Assembly (NCBI GenBank): GCA_026552955.1
Contig: JAPMTS010000003.1
Location: 129,237 to 193,236, forward strand
Reading direction: 5' to 3'
Origin: Candidatus Methanoperedens sp.
GTDB taxonomy: Archaea > Halobacteriota > Methanosarcinia > Methanosarcinales > Methanoperedenaceae
DNA length: 64,000 nt
A model generated the notes under the pieces. It did no database searches. It had not been told where the DNA came from and saw nothing but the letters and a program-made list of their open reading frames with translations. How positions within the stretch are numbered: the first letter of the stretch is position 1; every line of letters begins with the position of its first letter. Below are positions 8,646 to 17,252 of this stretch, piece by piece. The position numbers and the translations under genes are program-made.

Positions 8646-10409
8646 TCATTTCCCCCAGAAAGGATTGCCTTTACGTTTGATCTCCATGAATGCCATGAGG
8701 GTTTCCTTGTCCTCGATCTTCATAGATATGAAAAGTTCTTGCTCTGCGATTTTCGCATGCTTTTCCGGAATATTTATATAAAGCGTTTCTCCTTCTTTTA
8801 TCTGGCGGCCCACCACCGGCCCATCGATAGCCATAGCGATTTCTTTTCCTGCACCCGCTTCACTTATATTCTCGTTTTTCTCCTGTATTCCTTTTATTGT
8901 TCCAACAACAGTGCCGTCATCTTTCATTACTTCAAGATTTGACTTAATGACACCCCCAAGGACCCGGACACCCACAACCGCAGGTTTGCTTTGCCTGAAT
9001 GTGCAATCCGGTAATAATATGAATCTTCCCGGTCTGATTATTGTTTCATAACGTTTTTTCTCCATGAGTTGTTTTTGTTCCAGCACCCATTTCTTATAAT
9101 CCTCGATGAGGCGATAGATAACATTATTGGTAAACAGTTTTATATCAGAGCCGGATAATTCTTCCCTGGCATCAGGTAAAACATCCACATCAAATCCCAG
9201 AATTACTGAATAAAGCGGATCCTTGATTGTTTTTACCTCCGCGACATCACGTTTTGAAATATCCCCTATATCAGCCTTGCGAATAGGAATATTTTCCTTT
9301 TTCAACTCGTTCACAAGAGCTTCAAGTGACCCGATGGTATCTGCTTTGATCAAAACTCCATTGGATTCTGTTTCGATCCTTACCGAATCTATTTCAGATT
9401 TTATGGCAGATGCTACTTCATCGATATTGCCTGAAGCTACACGGATCTGTGAACCTGCAAGCGCTCCTTCAAGAGATGGGGCTGAGATCTTAATGCCTGA
9501 AGCTGCAACAACGTTATTTACCCTTTTGAATTTCTCTTCGGAGCGCATCTCAGAAAGCGGTCTTGGCTTTAACAGGGCTCTTATCTTTGTTGAAATTGGC
9601 GCATCCCTGCTTCCTACAACGATCGTGTCTCCTACTTTTAATTCCCCGTCATACAATATCACATCAAGCGTTGTTCCAAGACCTATTTCTTCCTTGACTT
9701 CAAGTACTGTCCCTACGCCCGGCCCAACAGCCCTGTACTCCAGGTCTTTTTCAAGGAACTTCTGGGCAAGTCCCATTAATATCATAAGAAGATCAGGTAT
9801 GCCTTCTCCCGTTTTCGCACTTACAGGCATGATTCCGATATTTCGCTGAAAATCCCGTACCCTGTCATACCTGTCGGAACTGAAGCCCATTTCATAGAGT
9901 TTTCCTATTATCGTGTATATCTTTTCATCAAGCCCGACTTTCGCAAAATCTGTCTGCTCCGGGAAAGATAATACAAAAGGTTTTCCCGGCTGCGGGTTCC
10001 ATCCCGGCACCCTGTCAATCTTATTTCCTGCAACTATAAATGGTGTTTTGAATCTTTTCAGGATTTCTACTGCCTCAAGAGTCTGGGGCTGGAATCCTTC
10101 ATTCACATCCACAACAAGAACTGCAAGGTCAGCAAGAGCTCCTCCCCGTGCCCTTAGTGTAGTAAATGCCCTGTGGCCGGGGGTATCAATGAAAAGCAAA
10201 CCGGGTACTTTTGTATCACCCTTAAAAACCGGCCCACATACACGTTTGATAATATCAAGCGGAACTTCTGTCGCTCCTATATGCTGGGTTATCAGACCAG
10301 CTTCACGCTCTGCTATTGTGGTCCCTCTTATCCTATCAAGAAGCGATGTTTTTCCATGGTCCACATGCCCCATCACACATACGATGGGGGTGCGCAGATT
10401 TTCTCCCAT
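8646..10409 (-). CDS. infB: Translation initiation factor aIF5B (IF2-like GTPase)
   Basis: 587 aa, normal for archaeal aIF5B, which lacks the long bacterial N-terminal extension. It promotes subunit joining and initiator tRNA positioning. GTPase motifs: G1 GHVDHGKTSLLD, G3 DTPGHRAF, G4 GNKIDR, G5 in PVSAKTGEG. Domains II-IV follow, with the C-terminal beta barrel (CTFRQSKPAVVGVRVLGG). It is the last gene of the leftward rpl7ae-rps28e-rpl24e-ndk-infB cluster, an order common in euryarchaea. Confidence 0.96.
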   Translation of the reverse strand: MGENLRTPIVCVMGHVDHGKTSLLDRIRGTTIAEREAGLITQHIGATEVPLDIIKRVCGPVFKGDTKVPGLLFIDTPGHRAFTTLRARGGALADLAVLVVDVNEGFQPQTLEAVEILKRFKTPFIVAGNKIDRVPGWNPQPGKPFVLSFPEQTDFAKVGLDEKIYTIIGKLYEMGFSSDRYDRVRDFQRNIGIMPVSAKTGEGIPDLLMILMGLAQKFLEKDLEYRAVGPGVGTVLEVKEEIGLGTTLDVILYDGELKVGDTIVVGSRDAPISTKIRALLKPRPLSEMRSEEKFKRVNNVVAASGIKISAPSLEGALAGSQIRVASGNIDEVASAIKSEIDSVRIETESNGVLIKADTIGSLEALVNELKKENIPIRKADIGDISKRDVAEVKTIKDPLYSVILGFDVDVLPDAREELSGSDIKLFTNNVIYRLIEDYKKWVLEQKQLMEKKRYETIIRPGRFILLPDCTFRQSKPAVVGVRVLGGVIKSNLEVMKDDGTVVGTIKGIQEKNENISEAGAGKEIAMAIDGPVVGRQIKEGETLYINIPEKHAKIAEQELFISMKIEDKETLMAFMEIKRKGNPFWGK

Positions 10410-10464
10410 ATTCTATAGATAATTCCAAAAGTATATAATAAGGAGCGTTTTAGATAAGAAAATC

Positions 10465-10917
10465 TTAATTTTCGTATATACAGGCTTCATCAGCCCTTAA
10501 ATATCCTTGAATTTCAGATTCTTTAAAATGGATGGTTATTTCCCTGGTAGCAGATTCCTGAGAGTCACTTGCATGGACAATGTTGCGTCCTGTATCCAGG
10601 GCCAGATCTCCGCGGATGCTTCCTGTAGCAGCATTCGCCGGGTTGGTCGCCCCATTGACCGCACGCATTACAGTAATGGCATTCTTACCTTCCACTACCA
10701 TCGAAACTGATGGACCTGATGTTATGAAACGTATCAGGGATCCGAAAAATGGTTTCTGTGCATGCTCAGCATAGTGTTTCTTTGCGGAATCAAGTGACAT
10801 GGTGTTCATTCGCATTGCCACTATTTTGAGTCCACGTCTCTCGATCCGATTTAAAACTTCACCGATAAGGCCACGCTGCACTCCGTCGGGTTTGACCATC
10901 ACGTATGTACGCTCCAA
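10465..10917 (-). CDS. ndk: Nucleoside diphosphate kinase
   Basis: 150 aa. It transfers the gamma-phosphate between NTPs and NDPs through a phosphohistidine. [10 protein letters not shown] near the N-terminus and [13 protein letters not shown] with catalytic His115 are diagnostic (family: N-x-x-H-G-S-D; here Ala replaces Gly after the His). It sits 9 bases after rpl24e and before infB, the conserved euryarchaeal arrangement. Confidence 0.96.
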   Translation of the reverse strand: MERTYVMVKPDGVQRGLIGEVLNRIERRGLKIVAMRMNTMSLDSAKKHYAEHAQKPFFGSLIRFITSGPSVSMVVEGKNAITVMRAVNGATNPANAATGSIRGDLALDTGRNIVHASDSQESATREITIHFKESEIQGYLRADEACIYEN

Positions 10918-10926
10918 TGTCCCACC

Positions 10927-11121
10927 TTACTTTGCTGTTTTTCCCCTGGCTTTCCTTCCCGCTTCAGTCCATGCGACCTTTCGGGGGATTCTACCGATGT
11001 TCAAATTACCCTGACATTTTGAGGAACAGAAATAGAACACAGTCCCATCTTTCCTGGCATAAAGCTTGCCTGTACCGGGTTCTATTGCACCTCCGCAGAA
11101 TGAGCATTTCCTTTTTTCCAT
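10927..11121 (-). CDS. rpl24e: Ribosomal protein L24e (eL24)
   Basis: 64 aa zinc-ribbon protein of the large subunit. Two cysteine pairs are present: CSFCGG near residue 6 and CSSKCQ around 32. Length and basic C-terminus fit the family. It lies between rps28e and ndk with very short spacers. Confidence 0.95.
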   Translation of the reverse strand: MEKRKCSFCGGAIEPGTGKLYARKDGTVFYFCSSKCQGNLNIGRIPRKVAWTEAGRKARGKTAK

Positions 11122-11125
11122 AATC

Positions 11126-11341
11126 TCACCTTGACATTAATTTCTTTGCTTCTCGTGAGGTCTCAAGCAGTATCAGGATATCCCCGAGTTTGACCGGTCC
11201 TACGACATTTCGGGTAATGATCCTGCCCTTATCCCTGCCATCCAGTACCCGGCACTGTATCTGCATTGCTTCGCCATGCATGCCGGTCTTGCCAACAATT
11301 TCAATTATTTCGGCAGGATATCCTGCATCTTCATCAGCCAT
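11126..11341 (-). CDS. rps28e: Ribosomal protein S28e (eS28)
   Basis: 71 aa. The sequence [20 protein letters not shown] and the end [20 protein letters not shown] (first residue approximate) follow the S28e consensus, an OB-fold protein of the small subunit near the mRNA exit. It is 4 bases downstream of rpl7ae and 4 bases upstream of rpl24e, so clearly one operon. Confidence 0.95.
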   Translation of the reverse strand: MADEDAGYPAEIIEIVGKTGMHGEAMQIQCRVLDGRDKGRIITRNVVGPVKLGDILILLETSREAKKLMSR

Positions 11342-11345
11342 GATT

Positions 11346-11717
11346 TCACTTCTTCAATGCCTGGACTTTCTGAGCCACTTCTTCTACCAGTTCTTTACCC
11401 TTTCCAGGGTCAATTATTGCCGCAGCACCGCTGCCGACACTTAATCCGCTTGCTGCTCCAAGTTCTACCTGTTTCTTTACATATATATATGGTGTATTCT
11501 TTTCTTCGCAAAGAGCGGGAAGGTGCATCACAATTTCAGGTGGATTCACATCTTCACCAATTATTACAAGTTTTACTATTCCACGTTCGATTGCTTTTGT
11601 GGCTTCATTTGTTCCTTTCTTTATCTTACCGGTATCCCGTGCCATCTCAAGAGCTTCTAATGCTTTATTCGATAGTTCTGCGGGAACTTCAAATTTTATA
11701 TAGGTTGGTTGTGCCAT
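11346..11717 (-). CDS. rpl7ae: Ribosomal protein L7Ae (eL8), kink-turn RNA binder
   Basis: 123 aa from the ATG at 11717 (start [12 protein letters not shown]). A GGAAG ribosome-binding site lies about 8 bases upstream, which favours this start over the ATG at 11753. In archaea L7Ae is a ribosomal protein and also a subunit of C/D and H/ACA RNPs and of RNase P. The RNA-binding motif [14 protein letters not shown] and the loop [14 protein letters not shown] are present. It is the first gene of the cluster. Fibrillarin, a C/D RNP partner, is encoded at 37.5 kb. Confidence 0.95.
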   Translation of the reverse strand: MAQPTYIKFEVPAELSNKALEALEMARDTGKIKKGTNEATKAIERGIVKLVIIGEDVNPPEIVMHLPALCEEKNTPYIYVKKQVELGAASGLSVGSGAAAIIDPGKGKELVEEVAQKVQALKK

Positions 11718-11809
11718 TTTAATTACTTCCTTCAGGATTTTATCCTTCATCATTCATTTGAATAAAAGTATCGGCCTTTCTACAGCATGATATGCTATAT
11801 ATTTTGCGC

Positions 11810-12697
11810 CTAGGATGTCTCCTCAGCCAGAACTGTTAACAGTTCCGGTGATACTATTTTAACAGTGGTGTAATTTCCACTCTGATTAACGATATATTGT
11901 TCAAAACCTCTTTCTGTGCTGTTATCCCGGGACTGGTTTAGTTTTTTCAAGACACTTGAGTTTGCATCAAGGTATGCTGTAGTCTTTTCATAACTTCCAT
12001 TGACCAGTCCAATCCCCATATAAAATTGTTTTGCAAAAGTGACATTTGAATTAATGACCTGGTATGAAACCGGCTCTCCTTTGCTAAGAAGTCCCTCGTA
12101 TTGATCATGGGATGTATTTGTCTTATTCTTTCCATAAAGAATCCCAAGAACATCTACGGCTGTCTGGGGTGGGGCAAAAATGATAGGAGTTCCAAGTATA
12201 TTATACATCCCATTGTATTCATTTTCCTGTCTTATGAGGATGCTAGTATTGGATTCGACCATATATTCAAAATCATTTCTCGGTGTTAACATTGTACTGA
12301 GCAGGAGGAAAGAATTATTTTCACTCTGGTTTTCCCCTTCATGGAGTCGTGCATAGAACATCTTTGTAGTATTGGATTTGTAGAGTGAATCAACTTGCGG
12401 TATCAATTGATCGCTCTGTCTTACCCATTGAATCATTTGCGGGGGCATATTTTCAAGATCTATAAAATTTGCCGAAACGGTTCCGACCGGCGTCATGCGC
12501 AGAGCATCGGAAATGGAATTGAACGGCTCGTTGATTATCCATAAATCCGGATTATATTTTTGCAGGTCAGTATCCGGAGTCTGAGGTTCCTGCGTGGTGT
12601 TATCTCCTGTTCCAATGATCCAATAAGCGAATACCGAGCCTACCATTGTTAATACAAGAAAGCCCGCAAGTAATTTATAAGCCAACTGCTGATCCAT
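11810..12697 (-). CDS. Membrane-anchored extracytoplasmic protein, unknown function
   Basis: 295 aa from the ATG at 12697, which has AGGGGAA about 4 bases upstream; an ATG at 12721 lacks such a site. One N-terminal hydrophobic helix (about 7-27) acts as signal anchor. An Asn/Thr/Ser-rich extracytoplasmic region with at least ten N-x-S/T sequons follows. No domain is recognised, although the even spread of sequons suggests a glycosylated surface protein. It is divergent from the trp operon, and its probable TATA box on the minus strand (12735-12744) overlaps that of trpD, so the two may share control. Confidence 0.65.
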   Translation of the reverse strand: MDQQLAYKLLAGFLVLTMVGSVFAYWIIGTGDNTTQEPQTPDTDLQKYNPDLWIINEPFNSISDALRMTPVGTVSANFIDLENMPPQMIQWVRQSDQLIPQVDSLYKSNTTKMFYARLHEGENQSENNSFLLLSTMLTPRNDFEYMVESNTSILIRQENEYNGMYNILGTPIIFAPPQTAVDVLGILYGKNKTNTSHDQYEGLLSKGEPVSYQVINSNVTFAKQFYMGIGLVNGSYEKTTAYLDANSSVLKKLNQSRDNSTERGFEQYIVNQSGNYTTVKIVSPELLTVLAEETS

Positions 12698-12734
12698 GCT
12701 TCCCCTAATTACTTTTCTCATATTAAAGGATAAC

Positions 12735-12784
12735 TTTTATATACAATGTACTCAATTATACATTAATGTACACAAATGTACAAT
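12735..12784 (+). promoter_or_regulatory. trp operon promoter with four TGTACA-like boxes at 10-bp spacing
   Basis: A TATA-like element TTTTATATA (12735-12743) is followed by four boxes at exactly 10-bp steps: TGTACT (12747), TATACA (12757), TGTACA (12767) and TGTACA (12777). The last abuts the first ATG at 12783. TGTACA is the TRP-box consensus reported for the repressor TrpY of Methanothermobacter. The boxes cover the expected transcription start, the right place for repression. No trpY gene is visible in this window. Confidence 0.75.
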
Positions 12785-12791
12785 GATGGTT

Positions 12792-13820
12792 ATGAAAGAC
12801 TATATCAACAAACTCATCCAAAAACAGAGCCTAACAACAGGAGAGGCCGAGCTTGCAATAGCTAAAATATTTGCCGATGCCACAGATACCCAGATATCAG
12901 CATTTTTAACGGCATTAAAAATGAAAGGTGAAACACCCGCCGAGATCGCAGGACTTGCCATGGGTATGAAGAAGGCCGCAAATATTATTAATCCCCGGGT
13001 CAAAGGAACACTTATCGACACGTGCGGCACTGGTGGCGACTCAACAGGCACTATTAATGTGAGCACCGGCGCAGCACTTGTCGTTGCGGGAGCAGGCGTT
13101 TTTGTCGCAAAACATGGGAATTATTCGATCACTTCTAAATCAGGAAGCGCTGATGTGCTAAAAGAACTCGGTGTGAAGATAGACGCACTTCCGGAACAGG
13201 TGGAAAAAACCATCGAAAAAGTTGGCATAGGGTTCATGCTTGCACCGGTATTTCATCCTTCAATGAAGCGTGTGGCACAGATAAGGCGTGACCTGGGATT
13301 CAGGACGGTATTCAATATCCTGGGACCGCTGACAAATCCCGCAAACGCAAAAGCGCAGATCATAGGCGTTTTTGATAGTTCCTTATGCGAGCCGATCGCA
13401 AATGTTCTTCATATCCTTGGTACAAAAAGGGCGCTTGTGGTTCACGGCAGCGGAATGGATGAGATATCTACAACTGGTGAAACACAAATTGTAGAGCTGG
13501 ACGGTGGAAAAATCACACAATATACCACAACGCCGGAAAAACTCGGTGTAAAACGCGCATCAAGTGGTGATATCGCTGGCGGCACCCCGGAAGAGAATGC
13601 AAGGGATATCGTGGAAGTGCTAAAAGGCAAGAAAGGGCCAAAACGGGATATCATTGCTGTTAATGCGGGTGCAGCGCTTTTTGTGAGCGGAAAAGCTGAT
13701 ACTATTCTGGCAGGAATAAATCTGGCAAACCAGGCAATAGACAACGGCGCAGCCATGAGCAAGCTAAAAGAGCTTGTAAACGCAGCAGGTGAACCCGGAA
13801 AGCTTGCGCGGTTCCTTTAA
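12792..13820 (+). CDS. trpD: Anthranilate phosphoribosyltransferase
   Basis: 342 aa from the ATG at 12792 (MKDYINKLIQKQSL); ATGs at 12783 and 12786 are equally possible in frame. It joins anthranilate with PRPP, the second step of the tryptophan branch. The glycine-rich PRPP loop DTCGTGGDSTGTINVST and KHGNYSITSKSGSADVL are canonical. No Shine-Dalgarno precedes any of the three ATGs because the operator boxes fill the space, so translation probably starts on a very short leader. First gene of trpDFEG. Confidence 0.95.
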   Translation: MKDYINKLIQKQSLTTGEAELAIAKIFADATDTQISAFLTALKMKGETPAEIAGLAMGMKKAANIINPRVKGTLIDTCGTGGDSTGTINVSTGAALVVAGAGVFVAKHGNYSITSKSGSADVLKELGVKIDALPEQVEKTIEKVGIGFMLAPVFHPSMKRVAQIRRDLGFRTVFNILGPLTNPANAKAQIIGVFDSSLCEPIANVLHILGTKRALVVHGSGMDEISTTGETQIVELDGGKITQYTTTPEKLGVKRASSGDIAGGTPEENARDIVEVLKGKKGPKRDIIAVNAGAALFVSGKADTILAGINLANQAIDNGAAMSKLKELVNAAGEPGKLARFL

Positions 13821-13830
13821 AGGGGCGTCG

Positions 13831-14475
13831 ATGAAAGTAAAGATATGCGGTATAAAGAGTGAACGCGACCTTGTCATGGCAATAAATGCCGGAGCCGATG
13901 CTGCAGGATTTATTACTGAAGTGCCGGTTGATTCTCCCAGGAAGATAACTCTTAATGAGGCATCACGGTTAATTGCACTTGTCCCGGTTTTTGTTGCATC
14001 TGTGCTTGTCATCATGCCAAAAAATGCTGGTGAGGCCATTGAAATGATACATACGGCAAGGCCGACTGCGGTCCAGATCCACACTTCACTGCCAATCAAT
14101 GAACTCAGGGAAATCAGGCAAACCGGTGTAAGACTTATTAAAACAATTCCGGTGCCGATACATGCTGATGCCCGGAAGCTTCTGGATACTGTAAAAGACC
14201 TTTCCGGAATTGCTGATGCAGTGCTCCTTGATACCGCTTTAGATGGAAAAACAGGCGGGACTGGTGTTGTGCACAACTGGGAATTAAGTGCGGATATTGT
14301 TCGAAAAGCGCTCATGCCTGTGATATTGGCAGGTGGATTGAATCCCACGAATGTAAGGGATGCGGTAAAGTGCGTTCACCCATATGCTGTTGATACGGCA
14401 TCCGGTGTGGAGACCCGGGGAAAGAAAGATGAAAACAAAGTGAATGATTTTATCAAAAATGCGAGGTTGCTATGA
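13831..14475 (+). CDS. trpF: Phosphoribosylanthranilate isomerase
   Basis: 214 aa from the ATG at 13831 (MKVKICGIKSERDL), preceded by AAAGGGG. An in-frame ATG at 13789 lies inside trpD and is not needed. It catalyses the Amadori rearrangement of PRA to CdRP on a TIM barrel. KICGIK with the catalytic Cys, and LAGGLNPTNV near the C-terminus, mark the family. It overlaps trpE by 4 bases (ATGA). Confidence 0.94.
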   Translation: MKVKICGIKSERDLVMAINAGADAAGFITEVPVDSPRKITLNEASRLIALVPVFVASVLVIMPKNAGEAIEMIHTARPTAVQIHTSLPINELREIRQTGVRLIKTIPVPIHADARKLLDTVKDLSGIADAVLLDTALDGKTGGTGVVHNWELSADIVRKALMPVILAGGLNPTNVRDAVKCVHPYAVDTASGVETRGKKDENKVNDFIKNARLL

Positions 14476-15995
14476 AATTCGATATCGATGAAGCGGAATT
14501 CATGAGCCTTGCAAAAGACAGGCCTTCACTCATACAGCTTAAAGCAAAAGTGAAAGCGCAGTGTTCTCCTCTTGAAATTTATTCCACACTTGATAAAAAT
14601 TGTGCATATCTTCTCGAATCAGTCGAGAAAGAGAAAAAACATGCGCGGTTCTCCTTTGTTGGGTCAGAACCGGATGCCATTATTACGATAAAGGACCGCA
14701 AAGTATCGCTTGATTACGCACAAAGGACAAATCTGACAGAAATGATCGAATCATCACTTTCCAGGATATGTGATCCCGAAATCGAGAAAACTTTTAGGTT
14801 GAAATCCGGATTTGATACAATGGATGCCCTTCGATCTGCTTTTTCTGCATCCGGAGTCAAATTCAAAGGTATTGGTTTTGACAGGCAAACCTTCCTGGGA
14901 GGAGCTATCGGATACTGTGCTTATGATATGGTGTACGACTGCTGGCTGGATATTCCTCCAAAGAACAGCTTAATACCGGATGCGCAGTTCGCACTTACAA
15001 CGAAAACCGTTGTTTTTGATCATCTAACTGATGACACATTTATTGTCATAACCCCATTTATCCTTGAAGGGGATAATTCCCGCGAGATTTACCACAAAGC
15101 TCTGGATGACGCCGGTAAATTAGCTTCGATTATCGGATCTGCCCGGCCTTTCGTTCCGGAAAAAAACAAACCCCTTGAAATCAGATGCAACATGCATAAG
15201 GATGAATACGAAGAAATTGTCCGGAAAGCAAAAAAACACATAATTGACGGCGACATTTTCCAGGTGGTGCTTTCGCGGCGTTATGAAGTTACAACACAGC
15301 AAAAGCCTCTTGAATTATACACAGCACTTCGAAACGTAAACCCAAGCCCTTACATGTACCTGTTTGAGTTTAACGGGACAGCCATAATTGGAGCAAGCCC
15401 TGAAACTTTAATGTCGGTGCATAACAGGAAACTCATAATCAATCCGATAGCAGGCACCTGCATGCGCGGAAAGACCCCTGAAGAAGATAAAAAATACGCA
15501 CAGGAGATGCTTGATAGTGAGAAAGAAAAAGCGGAGCATGTAATGCTTGTTGACCTCGGGAGAAATGATGTCAGGATGGTTTCAAAAGGCGGGACAGTAA
15601 AAGTTGATGATTTCATGTCCGTGATTAAATATTCTCATGTCCAGCACATTGAAAGCACAGTTTCCGGGCAACTTCGTGACGAATGCGACCAGTTCGATGC
15701 CACACGCGCCATATTCCCCGCCGGGACACTGTCAGGTGCGCCCAAGATCCGTGCTATGGAAATAATACATGACCTTGAGAAAGACGCCCGCGGCATATAC
15801 GGCGGAGGTGTGGGCTATTACTCCTGGAACGGGGATGCTGATTTTGCTATTGTTATAAGGACGATAATCAAGAACGCAAATCTGGCAATAGTCCAGGCTG
15901 GCGCCGGAATAGTAGCAGATTCCGACCCCGAATATGAGTACAATGAGACCGAACGCAAGATGGCCGCCATGATAAAAGCCATCGGAGGATTATGA
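14472..15995 (+). CDS. trpE: Anthranilate synthase component I
   Basis: 507 aa. It converts chorismate to anthranilate with ammonia from TrpG. N-terminal LLESVEK and SFVGSEPDA form the tryptophan-binding region expected for feedback inhibition. The C-terminal chorismate domain has VLSRRYEV, SPETLM, INPIAGT, LGRNDV and AGTLSGAPKIRAMEII. It is coupled by 4-base overlaps to trpF before it and trpG after it, so component stoichiometry is probably fixed by coupled translation. Confidence 0.96.
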   Translation: MKFDIDEAEFMSLAKDRPSLIQLKAKVKAQCSPLEIYSTLDKNCAYLLESVEKEKKHARFSFVGSEPDAIITIKDRKVSLDYAQRTNLTEMIESSLSRICDPEIEKTFRLKSGFDTMDALRSAFSASGVKFKGIGFDRQTFLGGAIGYCAYDMVYDCWLDIPPKNSLIPDAQFALTTKTVVFDHLTDDTFIVITPFILEGDNSREIYHKALDDAGKLASIIGSARPFVPEKNKPLEIRCNMHKDEYEEIVRKAKKHIIDGDIFQVVLSRRYEVTTQQKPLELYTALRNVNPSPYMYLFEFNGTAIIGASPETLMSVHNRKLIINPIAGTCMRGKTPEEDKKYAQEMLDSEKEKAEHVMLVDLGRNDVRMVSKGGTVKVDDFMSVIKYSHVQHIESTVSGQLRDECDQFDATRAIFPAGTLSGAPKIRAMEIIHDLEKDARGIYGGGVGYYSWNGDADFAIVIRTIIKNANLAIVQAGAGIVADSDPEYEYNETERKMAAMIKAIGGL

Positions 15996-16579
15996 AAATC
16001 CTCTTCGTGAACAATAAGGATTCATTTGTGTGGAATCTTGTGGATTATGTTTCAATATTCGAACCCGATACGGTCGTAGTTCCAAATACAATTTCATTAA
16101 GGGAAATTGAAGATCAGAATCCTGACGCTATTGTGATCTCCCCCGGCCCGGGCCACCCGGCAAATCCCAGGGATATCGGAAATTGTCTTGATATTATCAG
16201 GGGATCAAGTGTTCCGCTGCTTGGTGTTTGTCTTGGCCACCAGGCGATAGCTGTTGCTTTCGGAGGCAAGGTAAATCATTCTCCTTCGGGTCCGCTGCAT
16301 GGGAAAATAAGTCCTATCGACCATAATGGCAATGGGATATTCCGGGGATTACCCAATCCGCTTGTGGGGGGTCGGTATCATTCACTTGCCGTAACAGGAT
16401 TGCCTCAGGAGCTTGAGGTGACAGCGCGTACACACGATGGGATAATCATGGGAATAAAGCATAAGGAAAGACCGATCTTCGGGCTTCAATTCCATCCAGA
16501 ATCGGTCCTTACGCCGCATGGTTTGAAGATCGTTGAGAATTTCGTTACGATAACCGAAGAGTTTATCATTAAGCATTGA
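15992..16579 (+). CDS. trpG: Anthranilate synthase component II (glutamine amidotransferase)
   Basis: 195 aa class I amidotransferase. The catalytic triad is visible: Cys80 in LGVCLGHQ and His/Glu in LQFHPESVL; the oxyanion motif is SPGPGHP. It supplies ammonia to TrpE. It is the last trp gene here, so trpC, trpB and trpA must lie elsewhere or be absent. The initiator tRNA gene follows 29 bases downstream. Confidence 0.95.
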   Translation: MKILFVNNKDSFVWNLVDYVSIFEPDTVVVPNTISLREIEDQNPDAIVISPGPGHPANPRDIGNCLDIIRGSSVPLLGVCLGHQAIAVAFGGKVNHSPSGPLHGKISPIDHNGNGIFRGLPNPLVGGRYHSLAVTGLPQELEVTARTHDGIIMGIKHKERPIFGLQFHPESVLTPHGLKIVENFVTITEEFIIKH

Positions 16580-16608
16580 CTATAAGGGGATACTATTTTT
16601 TACTCCAG

Positions 16609-16683
16609 AGCGGGGTAGGGTAGTCAGGATATCCCGACGGGCTCATAACCCGTAGATCAATGGTTCGAATCCATTCCCCGCTA
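16609..16683 (+). tRNA. Initiator tRNA-Met (CAU)
   Basis: Full cloverleaf of 75 nt. Acceptor AGCGGGG (16609-16615) pairs with CCCCGCT (16676-16682) and A16683 is the discriminator. Anticodon stem ACGGG/CCCGT (16637-16641, 16649-16653) encloses loop CTCATAA with CAT at 16644-16646. T arm AATGG-TTCGAAT-CCATT. The A1:U72 pair and the three G:C pairs closing the anticodon stem (GGG/CCC) are archaeal initiator hallmarks. No intron is present and CCA is not encoded. Confidence 0.95.
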
Positions 16684-16752
16684 TACAAGAATCTTATATT
16701 ACGATTCTTTTTCGAATTTATATTTGCGCCAAATGGCATTAAAACAATATAT

Positions 16753-17244
16753 TTACCTTGTTATTAAAGCATTAAGAAAAGCATTATAAGATTTGCAGTT
16801 TTTCCCAAGTTTATCAAAATCCAATTCATCTGCATACTTTGGAAGTTTCCACTTTTCATATCCGTATTTAGTTTTTAGCTCACCTGAAGGCTTTGAATGT
16901 TTCCATTTTAGATTTTTACTGATACATATCCACTCTTCGATCTCATAATCAATCAGAATGATTTCGACTGTAGTCTTCATGTCATCCGGTACATGACGTT
17001 TCACATTTTCATATCTGGTTTCATGGTTTTGGGGATCATCAGAATCCAGTATAATAATTATCTTATCACAGGAAGTATCGAAAGCCTTTAAAATCCTATC
17101 AAGCTGGAAATTACATAAAGGACGCATAGGTTTTGAGGCTTTTACAGTTATATTTCCAACCATCTTTTTATTTTTAAGCTGAATAATCACATTCTTCAAA
17201 AAAGCCCCACCGTAATCGTCTTCAGAGATTATTTTAATATTCAT
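16753..17244 (-). CDS. Small TOPRIM-like protein, partner of the adjacent ATPase
   Basis: 163 aa. An acidic residue in IISEDDYGG (Glu8) near the N-terminus and a DxD-type motif after a hydrophobic strand (IIIILDSDD, Asp67/Asp69) match the arrangement of a TOPRIM nuclease core. IDYEIEEWICIS (about 98-109) resembles the IExW signature of DUF4276/RloB-like proteins. It follows the ATPase gene after 8 bases on the same strand. In OLD-like, RloAB and PARIS-type systems an ABC-like ATPase works with such a nuclease. Family assignment is inferred from motifs only. Confidence 0.6.
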   Translation of the reverse strand: MNIKIISEDDYGGAFLKNVIIQLKNKKMVGNITVKASKPMRPLCNFQLDRILKAFDTSCDKIIIILDSDDPQNHETRYENVKRHVPDDMKTTVEIILIDYEIEEWICISKNLKWKHSKPSGELKTKYGYEKWKLPKYADELDFDKLGKNCKSYNAFLNALITR

Positions 17245-17252
17245 GCTTGTTT

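Noticed and set aside
9223-9849. Long rightward frame inside infB
   Set aside because: It is antisense to a clear aIF5B gene and its protein is serine/threonine-rich without any motif.
16609-16683. Possible elongator tRNA-Met
   Set aside because: The A1:U72 pair and the GGG/CCC anticodon-stem pairs indicate the initiator.
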